In this document: piece after piece, positions 20,081 through 29,307 of the stretch | Position numbering within the stretch: position 1 is the first letter of the stretch | How the letters are laid out: every line of letters starts with the position of its first letter | NCBI RefSeq assembly: GCF_028621715.1 | Contig: NZ_CP117466.1 | Span: 878,501-942,500 of the forward strand | Direction of reading: 5' to 3' | Source of the DNA: Paracoccus marcusii | GTDB taxonomy: Bacteria; Pseudomonadota; Alphaproteobacteria; Rhodobacterales; Rhodobacteraceae | DNA length: 64,000 nt | Position numbers and translations under genes: made by a program | The notes under the pieces: generated by a model | Databases searched by the model: none | What the model was told of the DNA's origin: nothing | Seen by the model: only the letters and a program-made list of their open reading frames with translations

Positions 20081-20392
20081 TCAGATCAGCAGATCGTCCA
20101 GCTCTTTGCCGCTTTCCAGGCTTTCCTGCACCCAGCGCGGTTTGCGGCCGCGACCCGTCCAGGTCATCGTCGGGTCCTGCGGGTTAGCGTATTTCGGGGC
20201 GACGGTCCCGGACTTGCGCGTCTTGGCGCCGGTCAGCTCGGACAGGTTGAAGCCATGCTCGCGCGCGGCTTCCTCGATGGCCGTCAGGGCTTCGCGCCGC
20301 TTGCGGTCCTCATAGGAGTTGATCGCGCGATCCAGCTTGGTCCGCAGGTCGCGCATTTCCTTGAGGGACATGGTGTCGAAATCGATGCTCAT
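20081..20392 (-). CDS. hvrA: H-NS family nucleoid regulator HvrA
   Basis: A 103-residue H-NS-like protein: an N-terminal coiled-coil oligomerisation region (~residues 8-45) and the C-terminal DNA-binding signature TWTGRGRKPRWV (~residues 77-88). In Rhodobacter capsulatus hvrA is the third gene of senC-regA-hvrA, where it modulates photosynthesis and nitrogen-fixation genes; the same order here identifies it. Nothing in this window shows whether the host is phototrophic. It has its own AT-rich promoter and its own terminator. Confidence 0.88.
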   Translation of the reverse strand: MSIDFDTMSLKEMRDLRTKLDRAINSYEDRKRREALTAIEEAAREHGFNLSELTGAKTRKSGTVAPKYANPQDPTMTWTGRGRKPRWVQESLESGKELDDLLI

Positions 20393-20431
20393 TGGTTCCG
20401 GTTTCTATATAAGGAATGTTAATCCCCATCC

Positions 20432-20459
20432 AATATAGACCGTTTTTTTAAACGTTCAA
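20432..20459 (-). promoter_or_regulatory. hvrA promoter in an AT-rich island
   Basis: On the minus strand TTGAAC, 16 bases, TATATT, followed by a second TATATA close to the start. The 80 bp between hvrA and regA is one of the most AT-rich stretches in the window and contains runs of seven T and TATATTTAAA. H-NS-type proteins bind such DNA, so autoregulation is plausible but inferred. Confidence 0.6.
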
Positions 20460-20472
20460 TATATTTAAATCG

Positions 20473-21024
20473 TCAGCGTGGTCCGCGTTTTGCCAGAATA
20501 CGCTGCAATGTCCGGCGATGCATATGCAATCGGCGCGCGGTTTCACTGACATTGCGCTCGCATTGCTCATAGACGCGTTGAATATGCTCCCACCGCACGC
20601 GATCCGCGGACATCGGGTTTTCCGGTGGCGGCGGCAGCAATTCACCGCTGGACAGCAATGCGGATGTCACGTCATTCGCGTCGGCGGGCTTTGCCAGATA
20701 ATCTGTGGCACCCATTTTCACCGCGGCGACGGCCGTGGCGATGGCGCCGTATCCGGTCAGGACGATGATGCGGGCGTCGGCGCGCCGTTCGCGCAGCGCC
20801 TCGACCACGTCAAGGCCGTTGCCGTCCTCAAGCCGCAGGTCCACAACCGCATAGGCGGGCGCACGACGTTCGATCAGGCGCATCGCACCGGCCACGGTCA
20901 GCGAGGTTTCCGGCTGAAACCCGCGCTTTTCCATCGCGCGCGCCAGGCGGGTCACGAAGATCTCGTCATCGTCGACCAGCAGCAGCGAGGCGTCGGGGCC
21001 GATTTGTGCGTTCAACTGATCCAT
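20473..21024 (-). CDS. regA: Redox response regulator RegA (PrrA/ActR)
   Basis: A 183-residue response regulator: receiver domain with acidic pocket (VDDDE, residues 17-21), phosphoacceptor Asp62 (VVDLRLEDG) and Lys in LAKPAD, a short proline linker (LLPPPPENP), and a Fis-type helix-turn-helix ending NVSETARRLHMHRRTLQRI, which is nearly invariant in RegA/PrrA/ActR. With RegB it controls respiration, carbon and nitrogen fixation and, where present, photosynthesis according to redox state. Layout senC-regA-hvrA opposite regB is the classical one. Confidence 0.96.
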   Translation of the reverse strand: MDQLNAQIGPDASLLLVDDDEIFVTRLARAMEKRGFQPETSLTVAGAMRLIERRAPAYAVVDLRLEDGNGLDVVEALRERRADARIIVLTGYGAIATAVAAVKMGATDYLAKPADANDVTSALLSSGELLPPPPENPMSADRVRWEHIQRVYEQCERNVSETARRLHMHRRTLQRILAKRGPR

Positions 21025-21101
21025 CTGTTGGCCTTTTCACGGAATTTAACGGCAAATGGGAAGTCGCGCGGGCAATATCAAACCCCATGCGACAAACTGC
21101 C

Positions 21102-21731
21102 TTATGCAGAGGCATCGGCATAACAGGCGACGGTCTCGGCAATCTGTTCGGGGGTGGTTTCGCGGGAAAAGAATTCGACCGTCTTTCCGCCGGGCATCAC
21201 CAGATAGGTATTTGTCATGTGATCGACCAGATAATATTCCTGATCCTCTTCGTCATTCAGCTTGAAGTAATTGCGCCAGCCCTTGTTTACGGCAGCAATC
21301 TCCTCGTCGCTGCCGGTCAGGCCGATCATGCGGTCGGAAAACAATTCGGTATAGTCCGCCAGAACCTCGGGGGTGTCGCGGCGGGGATCGACGGTGACAA
21401 AGACGGTCTGCACATCCTCTCCGGCCTCTGTCAGCAGGACCTCGGCTTCGGCGTTGCGGGCGCTGTCCAGGGGGCAGACGTCGGGGCAGAAGGTATAGCC
21501 GAAATAGAGAAGCGTCGGCTTGTCGAAGACATCCTGGTCGGTGACACGCTGGCCGTCGTCGCGCGTCAGGGTGAAGGGTGTGCCAAAGGCGTCCATGCCC
21601 CCCGCGACGCTGCTGCTGCTGCATTGCGCGAACTGGTCGTCACCCGGACGCATGGTCAGGAACAGCGCCCCGCCCGCCAGCACGCCGATGGCGGCCGCAG
21701 TGCCGATCAGCAGGATTTTCCGGTCCGTCAT
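21102..21731 (-). CDS. senC: SCO1/SenC/PrrC copper chaperone-like protein
   Basis: A 209-residue membrane-anchored thioredoxin-fold protein: one N-terminal hydrophobic anchor (residues ~6-25), the copper-binding pair in FCPDVCP (Cys82, Cys86) and the distal His171 in LVDHMTN. SCO proteins help insert copper into the CuA centre of cytochrome c oxidase and, in Rhodobacter, link oxidase activity to RegB signalling. The start ATG at 21731 is preceded by GGAGG. It is divergent from regB and upstream of regA. Confidence 0.95.
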   Translation of the reverse strand: MTDRKILLIGTAAAIGVLAGGALFLTMRPGDDQFAQCSSSSVAGGMDAFGTPFTLTRDDGQRVTDQDVFDKPTLLYFGYTFCPDVCPLDSARNAEAEVLLTEAGEDVQTVFVTVDPRRDTPEVLADYTELFSDRMIGLTGSDEEIAAVNKGWRNYFKLNDEEDQEYYLVDHMTNTYLVMPGGKTVEFFSRETTPEQIAETVACYADASA

Positions 21732-21802
21732 TGGCGGGCCTCCTTCGCGTGTCAAATGCCCGCATTGATCGTCCATCGGCGCGCGGGTATCAAGATCGGG
21801 CA

Positions 21803-23170
21803 ATGTCGCAGCAAGGGTCGACGATGTCCACATCCACAGCCCCCGACGACATCGCCGATCCCGACCTGCACCAGGCCATGTCGCGGCCGATCGACACCCC
21901 CAAGGCCGAACCGATCCGCATGCGCACGCTGGTGCTGTTGCGCTGGTTCGCCATCGGCGGGCAGATGGCCGCGGTCATCGTCGCGTGGATGATGGGCATC
22001 GGCTTCGTCAAGACGCCGATCATCCTGCTGATCGCGGCGTCGATCACCATGAACCTGTGGCTGTTCCTGCGCCCGCACAAACGTACCTCTCCGGGGCGCG
22101 CGGTGCGGCAGCTGTCCTTCGACCTGGTCCAGATCTCGACGCTGATGGCGCTGACCGGGGGGATGGCCAATCCCTTCGCGCTGTTGGTGCTGGCGCCGGT
22201 CACGATCGCGGCCGCGTCGCTGAACGCGCGGCAGGTGCTGGCCCTGGGGCTGGCCACGGTGGCGCTGATCTCAGTCGCGGCGGTCTTCGGGCTGCCGCTG
22301 CGCGATCCGGACGGCCAGATCCTGCGGATGGAGCCGATCCTGGCGGTCGGCCACTGGGTCGCGCTGGTCATCGGCGTGGTGTTCTTTGCGGGTTACGCGC
22401 ATCGGGTGACGGCGGAACTGTCGGACACCTCGGGCGCGCTGTTCGCGACCCAGATGGCCCTGTCGCGCGAACAGCGTCTGCAGCATCTGGGCGGCGTCGT
22501 AGCAGCCGCCGCGCACGAGATGGGCACCCCCCTGGCCACCATCAAGCTGATCGCCGGCGAACTGGCGGACGAGCTGCGCGACCGCCCCGACCTGCATGCA
22601 GACGCCATCGCCCTGCGCGACAGCGCCGACCGCTGCGCGGCGATCCTGCGCAGCATGGGGCGCGCGGGCAAGGACGACCTGCACATGCGCGCGGCCCCGC
22701 TGCGCGCCGTGCTGGAGGACGCCGCCCAGCCCCACATGGACCGCGGCCCCCTGATCGAGATCCATGCCGAAGGCCCGGTGATCCACCGCGATCCGGCCAT
22801 CATCCACGCGCTGCGCAACCTGATCCAGAACGCCGTCGATTTCGCCGAAAGCCGCGTCGTGATCGAGACCCAGGTGACCCAGGGCGCGCTGGTCGTCACG
22901 GTGCGCGATGACGGGCCGGGCTATCCGCCGCACCTGCTGTCGCGGATCGGCGACCCCTATCTGACCCGGCGCGCCGAGGCGCAGCGCGGCAGCTACGAAG
23001 GGATGGGCCTGGGTCTGTTCATCGCCAAGACGCTGCTGGAACGGTCGGGCGCGCGGCTGACCTTTGCCAATGGCGGGCCGGGTGCCATGGTGTCGGTGCG
23101 CTGGCCGCTGGACCGCATCCGCGCCCAGGACCGGATCGCGCTCGCCCACAATCCGACCTTCGACGCCTGA
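21803..23170 (+). CDS. regB: Redox-sensing histidine kinase RegB (PrrB/ActS)
   Basis: A 455-residue sensor kinase with six hydrophobic segments in the N-terminal half, including the quinone-sensing GGxxNPF motif (GGMANPF, residues 119-125). The phosphoacceptor is His238 in AAHEMGTPLA; Cys278 (DRCAAIL) lies exactly 40 residues later, the spacing of His225 and the redox-active Cys265 of R. capsulatus RegB. N box (LRNLIQNAVDFAE) and DDGPGYP / GMGLGLFIAKTL loops are intact, so it should be an active redox switch. Two starts are possible, 21803 or 21824; the latter has a slightly better AAGGG site. Confidence 0.95.
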   Translation: MSQQGSTMSTSTAPDDIADPDLHQAMSRPIDTPKAEPIRMRTLVLLRWFAIGGQMAAVIVAWMMGIGFVKTPIILLIAASITMNLWLFLRPHKRTSPGRAVRQLSFDLVQISTLMALTGGMANPFALLVLAPVTIAAASLNARQVLALGLATVALISVAAVFGLPLRDPDGQILRMEPILAVGHWVALVIGVVFFAGYAHRVTAELSDTSGALFATQMALSREQRLQHLGGVVAAAAHEMGTPLATIKLIAGELADELRDRPDLHADAIALRDSADRCAAILRSMGRAGKDDLHMRAAPLRAVLEDAAQPHMDRGPLIEIHAEGPVIHRDPAIIHALRNLIQNAVDFAESRVVIETQVTQGALVVTVRDDGPGYPPHLLSRIGDPYLTRRAEAQRGSYEGMGLGLFIAKTLLERSGARLTFANGGPGAMVSVRWPLDRIRAQDRIALAHNPTFDA

Positions 23171-23235
23171 GTTTCTTAACGCCCTGTTAATCAAGCCCGG
23201 ATTATGGTCCCATCGAACGGAAGGGGGCGTCGGCA

Positions 23236-24828
23236 GTGGACATTCAGGGTGCGGGTCTTGTGGCGATGGCGGTCCTGTGCGGGACGGCGTCGGTTCTTCT
23301 GGCGGTGGCGGTGATCCGGGTCTGGGACCGCCGACAACCGGGCCAGGGCCGCGCGGCACGGGCCGGGCACGCACTGGACGGCAAGGTGCAGCCGATGGTG
23401 TTCCTGTTCCGCGCCGCACGCCTGGTCGACGCGACCGCGCCGGCCCGCGCGCTGCTGGACCGGATGGGTGCGCCGGATGACGACTGGCTGCGCCTGATGC
23501 GCTGGATCGGACCGCGCTTTCCCGACGCGCCCGACCGCCTGTCCATGCTGCCCCGCCTTGGCCGGATCGAGCTGGTGGGCCAGCAGGGGCGGGGCAGCGC
23601 CACCCTGCGCCTTGTGGCCGAGGATCTGGGCGACCGGCTGTGGCGCGTCAACGTCACCGATCCGGGTGCCGAACATGCGGGCATCGTGGTCGATTCGATG
23701 TCCCTGCAGGCGATGGAGGAAGAGCTGGACCTGCTGCGCGGCGCGCTGGACCAGACGCCGATGCTGGTCTGGCGCCTGGATGAGGAGGACCGCGTGACCT
23801 GGGCCAACGCCGCCTATCTGCGCCGTGCCGAGGCCCGGTCCGACGAGGCGCTTGGTTGGCCCCTGCCCCGCCTGCTGGACGCGCCGCGCCCCGTGCCGGG
23901 TGCGGGCACCGCCACCCGCCGCGCCGGGCTGGAGGATCAGGGCGCGGTGTCCTGGTACGACTGCCACAGCCACCGCATGGGCGACGAGGTGATGATGTTT
24001 GCCCTGCCCGCGGACGCCGCCGTGCGCGCCGAACGCAGCCTGCGCGATTTCGTCCAGACCCTGACCAAGACATTCGCCGACCTGCCGATCGGGCTGGCGA
24101 TCTTCGACCAGGGCCGGAACCTGCAGCTGTTCAACCCGGCGCTGATCGACCTGACGAACCTGCCGACGGGCTTCCTGACCGCGCGGCCGTCGCTGTTCGA
24201 TTTCCTGGACCAGCTGCGCGAACAGCGCATGGTGCCCGAACCCAAGGACTATCGCAGCTGGCGACAGCATATGGCCAATCTGGAAAGCGCCGCCGCCAAC
24301 GGCCACCACGTCGAGACATGGTCCCTGCCGGGCGGTCAGACCTATCGCGTGACCGGCCGCCCCCATCCCGACGGCGCGGTGGCCTTCCTGTTCGAGAACA
24401 TCACCTCCGAAATGTCGCTGACCCGCGAATTCCGGGCAGAGCTGCTGCTGGGCGCGCATGTCTTGGACGGGCTGGAGGACGGGCTGGTGGTCTTTTCGGA
24501 CGCAGGCCAGCTGGTCCTGTCGAACCAGGCCTATCGCGGCTTGTGGGGCGCGCCGCCCGAAAGCCTGGCCGATGCCATCGCCACCTGGGAGGCCGCGGCC
24601 CCCGCCGGGCGGGGCTTTGCGGCACTGCGCGACGCGCTGAACCATGCCGATGCCCCGCGGGCCAGCGGCGCGATGGCCGGCCCCCAGGGCCAGCTGCTGG
24701 GCTGGACCGTCACCATCCTGTCGGGCGGGCGGCGGATGCTGCGTTTCGGCATCGCCTCGGGACAGGTAATGTCCCAGGGCCTGCCCCAGGACACGCGCCC
24801 CCTGTCCAGCGCGATCGGCGCCGACTGA
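23236..24828 (+). CDS. Membrane-anchored PAS-domain protein lacking a kinase domain
   Basis: A 530-residue protein: one N-terminal membrane segment (residues ~5-28), then three PAS-like units. They centre on ALDQTPMLVWRLDEEDRVTWAN (~170-192), LPIGLAIFDQGRNLQLFNPA (~280-300) and LDGLEDGLVVFSDAGQLVLSNQAY (~410-433). There is no H box or ATPase domain; the sequence ends shortly after the last PAS. It starts 65 bp after regB on the same strand, so it may feed an environmental signal to another partner, possibly RegB. Signal and partner are unknown. Confidence 0.75.
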   Translation: MDIQGAGLVAMAVLCGTASVLLAVAVIRVWDRRQPGQGRAARAGHALDGKVQPMVFLFRAARLVDATAPARALLDRMGAPDDDWLRLMRWIGPRFPDAPDRLSMLPRLGRIELVGQQGRGSATLRLVAEDLGDRLWRVNVTDPGAEHAGIVVDSMSLQAMEEELDLLRGALDQTPMLVWRLDEEDRVTWANAAYLRRAEARSDEALGWPLPRLLDAPRPVPGAGTATRRAGLEDQGAVSWYDCHSHRMGDEVMMFALPADAAVRAERSLRDFVQTLTKTFADLPIGLAIFDQGRNLQLFNPALIDLTNLPTGFLTARPSLFDFLDQLREQRMVPEPKDYRSWRQHMANLESAAANGHHVETWSLPGGQTYRVTGRPHPDGAVAFLFENITSEMSLTREFRAELLLGAHVLDGLEDGLVVFSDAGQLVLSNQAYRGLWGAPPESLADAIATWEAAAPAGRGFAALRDALNHADAPRASGAMAGPQGQLLGWTVTILSGGRRMLRFGIASGQVMSQGLPQDTRPLSSAIGAD

Positions 24829-27800
24829 TCAGTAGTCGCGCTCGAAGAACACCCCAAGCGAGCTGCCGCCGTCGCTGCCCACCGATCCCCGCGCCCGCAG
24901 CGACTGCGTGATGTCCAGGTTCAGGTTGATCGACGACCGCCCCCCCTCGCCCACCGAGACGTCGGTATAGACGTTCTCGGACAGATAACGACCGGCACGC
25001 AGTTCGATGTTGCCTTCGTCGTCGGTCGTCAGGTCCAGGTCGTCCAGGCCCGCGCTTTCGCGCAGGTTGCTGATGATTCCGTCACCGCCGCGCCCGGCCA
25101 GTACCGCGATGGCATTGGCCAGCTGTGCCGCCTGAAGCGGGCTGATGCTGTCCAGCCCCCGCCCGAACAGCAGCTGGGACAGCACCTCCTCCTGCGGCAG
25201 TTCCGGAGAGGATTCGAAGGTGATGTCAGGGTCGCGGACCTCTCCGTCGATGATGATGCGGGTGGTGATCTCGTCGCGCTCGGTCTCGGCGACCAGGCGA
25301 ATGACGGGGATCAGGCTGCCCTGCAGCTCGACCAGACCCTCGGTCAGGTTGAAGCGACTGCCCAGCAGGTCGACCCGGCCGCGGATCAGCTGCAGGTTGC
25401 CGATGGGGATCGCGTTGCGGGCGGTGCCCTGGATGCGAAAGCCGCCGCCCAGTTCCGCGTCGATCCCGCGGCCGCGGATGAACACCCGGTTTGGCGCGTT
25501 GATGACCAGGTCCAGCGCCGGCGGCCGTCCCGGCGTGGCCGGCGGCCCCGACATGCCCGCGTCGCGCGAGGCCTGGCTGGGATAGGGCTCCAGCCCGGCC
25601 TTGGCGCGCGTGGCGCGGACCGGCGGGCGCTGGTTGCCGACATGGGTGATGTCGGGGATCGCCCGCGCGCCGCCCAGGCCGGTCGAGGGGATTCGGATCT
25701 CGGTCTCACCCAGGTCGATGCGGCCGGACAGGGTCTGGCCAGTCGCGGCCGTTCCGCTGAAGCGGACCTGCCCGTCGATGATCGTCTGGTACAGGTTCGG
25801 GTCGCGCAGCACGACCTGCGCCAGCGCAACCGAGATGTCGGTCGCTCCGTTCGTCAGGTCCACCGGCCCGGACAGCGTCACCCGCCCCCCGGCCGAGACG
25901 TTGGCCGCCCCGTCGATCTGCAGCCGCCCCGACTGGAACCCGGCGGTGACGTCGATCCCGTCCAGCCGCACGCCCAGGCCCGGATCGGCCAGCTGGCCGT
26001 TCGTCAGCCGCACCTGTCCCGACACCGCCTGCAGCGACGGGGCGCCCTGGACACGCAGGATGATCGCCAGCGGGCCCGACACGCTGCGGGTCCGCAGGGT
26101 CGTGTTGGCCAGCGCGGAATCCGCGCTGCCATTGACGCCCAGATCGACGGTCGATCCGTCGCGGGCGGCGGTGCCCGCAATGCGCAGGTCGGTGCTGCCC
26201 GGCGCGGTGGCGCGCAGGTCGACCGCAAAGGACGGGCCCTCCTCGCGCACGGTTCCGGTCACCGCGACGGCGCCCGGAAACTCGGGGACGATCAGGCCAA
26301 GATCGGCCAGCCGCGCATTCAGGTTGATGCCCGTCGCGGGCGCCCCGTCCGCGGTCACCTGCAGTTGCGGGTTGGTCACGTTCAGCCGCTGGACCGAGAT
26401 GCCCTGCGCCCCCTGGCTGGCCGCCACATCGAACCGGGTCTGCCCCGTCAGGATCGGATCGATCCGCGGCTGGCCCAGGGACAGGCCGCTGGCGGTGCCG
26501 GTCGTTTCGATCCGGCGGGTGGTGCCGTCATCGGTCAGCCGGGCCTGCGCCTGGACCGCGCCGCTGATGCCGTTGCCCAGGAACCGCAGATCGCCCGCGT
26601 TCAGCGTGGCCGCGACATCGGTCGCCCCGGCGCCGACCTGGCCCGTGGCACTGGCCGACAGGCGCGGGTTCTCGACCTGCGCGGTGTCGATGGTGAAGAT
26701 GCCGCCCTGTTCGGTGCCGGTCACGGACAGCCGCGTCTCGCCCGCAAGGGCGCCGTCCACCTGCGCCTGGCCGAAGGACAGGTCGCGCCCGGTCCCGGTC
26801 ACGGCCAGCCTGCGGATGCCGTCGCCGACCTCGGCAAAGCTGCCCTGCGCCTGCAGGCTGCCGCGCCATCCCGGCCCGAAGGGCGCCAACGACGCGACGT
26901 TCACGTCGCCGGTCAGATCGGTGACGCCCGGACCATAGGTTCCCTGCACCACCGCGCGCATCTGGTCATTGGTCAGCCGGCCCTCGGTGATCGTCACGAC
27001 CCCGTCTCGTTCCGACGCCTGCAGCGCCAGCTGCGTCGTCCCGGTCAGCGCGCCATCCGCCCCGGTCGCGCCCAGGGACAGGTCCTGCCCGCTGCCGGTG
27101 ACGTCGATCAGGCGTGCGCCATCCTCCTCGCGCAGCGTGGCGCGGGCCTGAAATCCGCCCGCCCAATCGGCGCGGATCGAGGACAGGTCAACGACCGCCA
27201 CCTGCGCGACGGCGTCCAGCGCGCCTTGGGCAAAGCTGCCCTGCGCATCCGCGCTCAGCTGCGGGTTGGCCAGCCGGAAATCCTCCAGCTGAAAGCCCTG
27301 CGCCGTCTGCAGCGCGCTGGCGGTCAGCTCGGTCTGCCCGCTCAGCGCATTGTCCAGCGCCTCGATGCCGATGCGCAGATCCTGGGCCTGCCCGTTCAGG
27401 GTCAGGCGGCGCTGGTTCTGCGGTCCGGTGACCTCGGCGGTGGCCTCCAGCGACCCGCCCAGTTCGGGGCCGGCATCCGCCAGCGACGGCATGGACACCT
27501 GCGCGCGCAGATTGCTGGAGGTCGAGTTGATCAGGCCCTGCGCGGTCGCGGTCAGGCGGCTGGCGTTGACGCGGAAATCCTCGACCTCAAGGCCCAGCTC
27601 GTCGCGGCGCGCCTGCAGCAGGATCGTGGATTCGCCGTCCAGCAGCCGGTCCAGCTGCGGCTGGTCCAGCGCGATGTCGCGGCCCGACACGCGCGCGTCG
27701 ATGTCGAAGCTGCGGTTCAGCAGGACGTAATAGCCCTCGACCGTGGCATCCGCGCTGCCGGTCAGCGGCCGGCCCGCGACGCCCGACAGGCGCGTCAGGT

Positions 27801-29307
27801 CGGTATACCGGGCACCCGCATCCACCGACAGCGTGATGCCGCTGCCCAGGCCCGAGACCAGGAAGTTGCCATCCAGACCGTAATCCGCGCCGCGGACCCG
27901 CAGGTTGGTGATGTCGACCGCGTTGCCGGGGGTAAAGTTGAACCCGGTCCGCCCCTCGATCTGCGTGCCCACGGCCTCGGCCAGGGACGCGTCGTCGAAA
28001 TCCAGATCGCGGGCGGCAAAATCGATGGCGCCGATGACCTCGGACAGGGCGCCCTCGTCCAGGAAGATCTGGCCGCGCCCGGCCAGGTCCAGCACGCCAA
28101 GCGCCACCCCGTCCAGGTTCAGCGCGCCGATGCCCCCGTCCAGGCGCCAGCCGTCGCTTTGCGCCGCGTCATAGTCAAAGGTCAGCCGCCCGGAATCCAC
28201 CGTCGCCCCCTCGCCCGCGAAGGGCAGCGGGACGGGCACCTGCGGGGCGCCCGCGTCGCGGCCCAGCATCACCTGCAGATTGGCCTGCTGGGGCGCGGAC
28301 TGGTCGTTCGTCGACAGCGACCCGGCAATGCGCAGCGCCTCGGTGCGGATGTCCAGACGCGGAATGTCCAGGCGGCCAGTCTCGGCCCGCCAGCCTTCGG
28401 CCAGCAGCTGGGTGTCCTGGCCAAAGAAGGCCCGGTCCTGCGGGCGCAGCAGCGACGCGACATCGCCGCCCAGCTGGAACCGGAATCCGGTGCCGGGGGT
28501 GCCGTCGGCGCCGGTCTGGCCGTTGGCGCTGACCTTTCCGGTGATGCGGGGCTGGCCGTTCGTGGCCAGACGGATGTCGGCGGCGAAATCGCGGATCTGG
28601 CCCTCGCCGCTGATCTGGGCGGTCAGGGCGGGCTTGTCATAGATGCCGACAAGGTTGGCCAGCAGGCCGTCGGCGGCCTCGTCCAGGCCCAGGTTCAGGC
28701 GCAGGATCTGCGTCTCGTTGGCATAGCCTGCGTCCAGCACGAACTGGCCGCGCGGGCCGTCCAGGCGATCGACGGTCAGCTGGGCCGTGCCCTCGCCCCC
28801 CTCAAGGCTGATGCCGCCCGAGATGCTCAGCGCGGCCTCGACCCCGATGACCGGTTCGCCCAGCATCACGCGGTCGGCGCGGATCTGTTCGATGTTCAGC
28901 GACACGGGCAGTTCGGGCAGCGCAAAGACCGGCGCCTCGGCCTGCACGGCCGGTTCGTCCGACTGTGGCAGGCGGGGCAGCAGGATCTCGTCGGCGGACA
29001 GCTCCGCGATCTCGATCCGGCGGCGCAGCAGGGCGCTGCGGTTCCACTGGATCGCGCCGTTGCGCAGGGTCAGATAGGCGCCGTCCTCGTCCGAGATGCG
29101 CAGTTCGGTGAAGGTCGCGCGCGAGGACAGCGCGCCCTGGAACCCCTCGATCACCACCTGGCGCCCCTCTCCGGACAGGTTGCTTTCCAGCAGTCCGGTC
29201 AGAAATCCGCGGTCGCTGTCGGCCTCGGCGCTGATCTCGGCGGCGCTTTGGCCCAGCACGGCCATCGGGAACAGGACGACAAAGGCGGTGATCCAGAACT
29301 TGCGCAT
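24829..29307 (-). CDS. tamB: Translocation and assembly module protein TamB
   Basis: A 1492-residue protein with an N-terminal signal anchor (residues ~4-20), a very long repetitive beta-rich body of ~20-30 residue units (recurring V-x-G-x-G/L-x-L patterns) and the C-terminal TamB/DUF490 domain, recognisable by LDLVINAPNRVFIRGRG, GSRFNLTEG, and the SQLLFGRGL and RGSVGSDG endings. TamB bridges inner and outer membranes as a hydrophobic groove that carries phospholipids and helps outer-membrane protein assembly. Its ATG overlaps the tamA stop by one base. It abuts the convergent PAS gene without any gap. Confidence 0.94.
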   Translation of the reverse strand: MRKFWITAFVVLFPMAVLGQSAAEISAEADSDRGFLTGLLESNLSGEGRQVVIEGFQGALSSRATFTELRISDEDGAYLTLRNGAIQWNRSALLRRRIEIAELSADEILLPRLPQSDEPAVQAEAPVFALPELPVSLNIEQIRADRVMLGEPVIGVEAALSISGGISLEGGEGTAQLTVDRLDGPRGQFVLDAGYANETQILRLNLGLDEAADGLLANLVGIYDKPALTAQISGEGQIRDFAADIRLATNGQPRITGKVSANGQTGADGTPGTGFRFQLGGDVASLLRPQDRAFFGQDTQLLAEGWRAETGRLDIPRLDIRTEALRIAGSLSTNDQSAPQQANLQVMLGRDAGAPQVPVPLPFAGEGATVDSGRLTFDYDAAQSDGWRLDGGIGALNLDGVALGVLDLAGRGQIFLDEGALSEVIGAIDFAARDLDFDDASLAEAVGTQIEGRTGFNFTPGNAVDITNLRVRGADYGLDGNFLVSGLGSGITLSVDAGARYTDLTRLSGVAGRPLTGSADATVEGYYVLLNRSFDIDARVSGRDIALDQPQLDRLLDGESTILLQARRDELGLEVEDFRVNASRLTATAQGLINSTSSNLRAQVSMPSLADAGPELGGSLEATAEVTGPQNQRRLTLNGQAQDLRIGIEALDNALSGQTELTASALQTAQGFQLEDFRLANPQLSADAQGSFAQGALDAVAQVAVVDLSSIRADWAGGFQARATLREEDGARLIDVTGSGQDLSLGATGADGALTGTTQLALQASERDGVVTITEGRLTNDQMRAVVQGTYGPGVTDLTGDVNVASLAPFGPGWRGSLQAQGSFAEVGDGIRRLAVTGTGRDLSFGQAQVDGALAGETRLSVTGTEQGGIFTIDTAQVENPRLSASATGQVGAGATDVAATLNAGDLRFLGNGISGAVQAQARLTDDGTTRRIETTGTASGLSLGQPRIDPILTGQTRFDVAASQGAQGISVQRLNVTNPQLQVTADGAPATGINLNARLADLGLIVPEFPGAVAVTGTVREEGPSFAVDLRATAPGSTDLRIAGTAARDGSTVDLGVNGSADSALANTTLRTRSVSGPLAIILRVQGAPSLQAVSGQVRLTNGQLADPGLGVRLDGIDVTAGFQSGRLQIDGAANVSAGGRVTLSGPVDLTNGATDISVALAQVVLRDPNLYQTIIDGQVRFSGTAATGQTLSGRIDLGETEIRIPSTGLGGARAIPDITHVGNQRPPVRATRAKAGLEPYPSQASRDAGMSGPPATPGRPPALDLVINAPNRVFIRGRGIDAELGGGFRIQGTARNAIPIGNLQLIRGRVDLLGSRFNLTEGLVELQGSLIPVIRLVAETERDEITTRIIIDGEVRDPDITFESSPELPQEEVLSQLLFGRGLDSISPLQAAQLANAIAVLAGRGGDGIISNLRESAGLDDLDLTTDDEGNIELRAGRYLSENVYTDVSVGEGGRSSINLNLDITQSLRARGSVGSDGGSSLGVFFERDY

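Noticed and set aside
20393..20472. The AT-rich stretch as a sign of horizontally acquired DNA
   Set aside because: It is only a promoter-sized gap inside the ancient regB/senC-regA-hvrA locus; flanking genes have normal composition.
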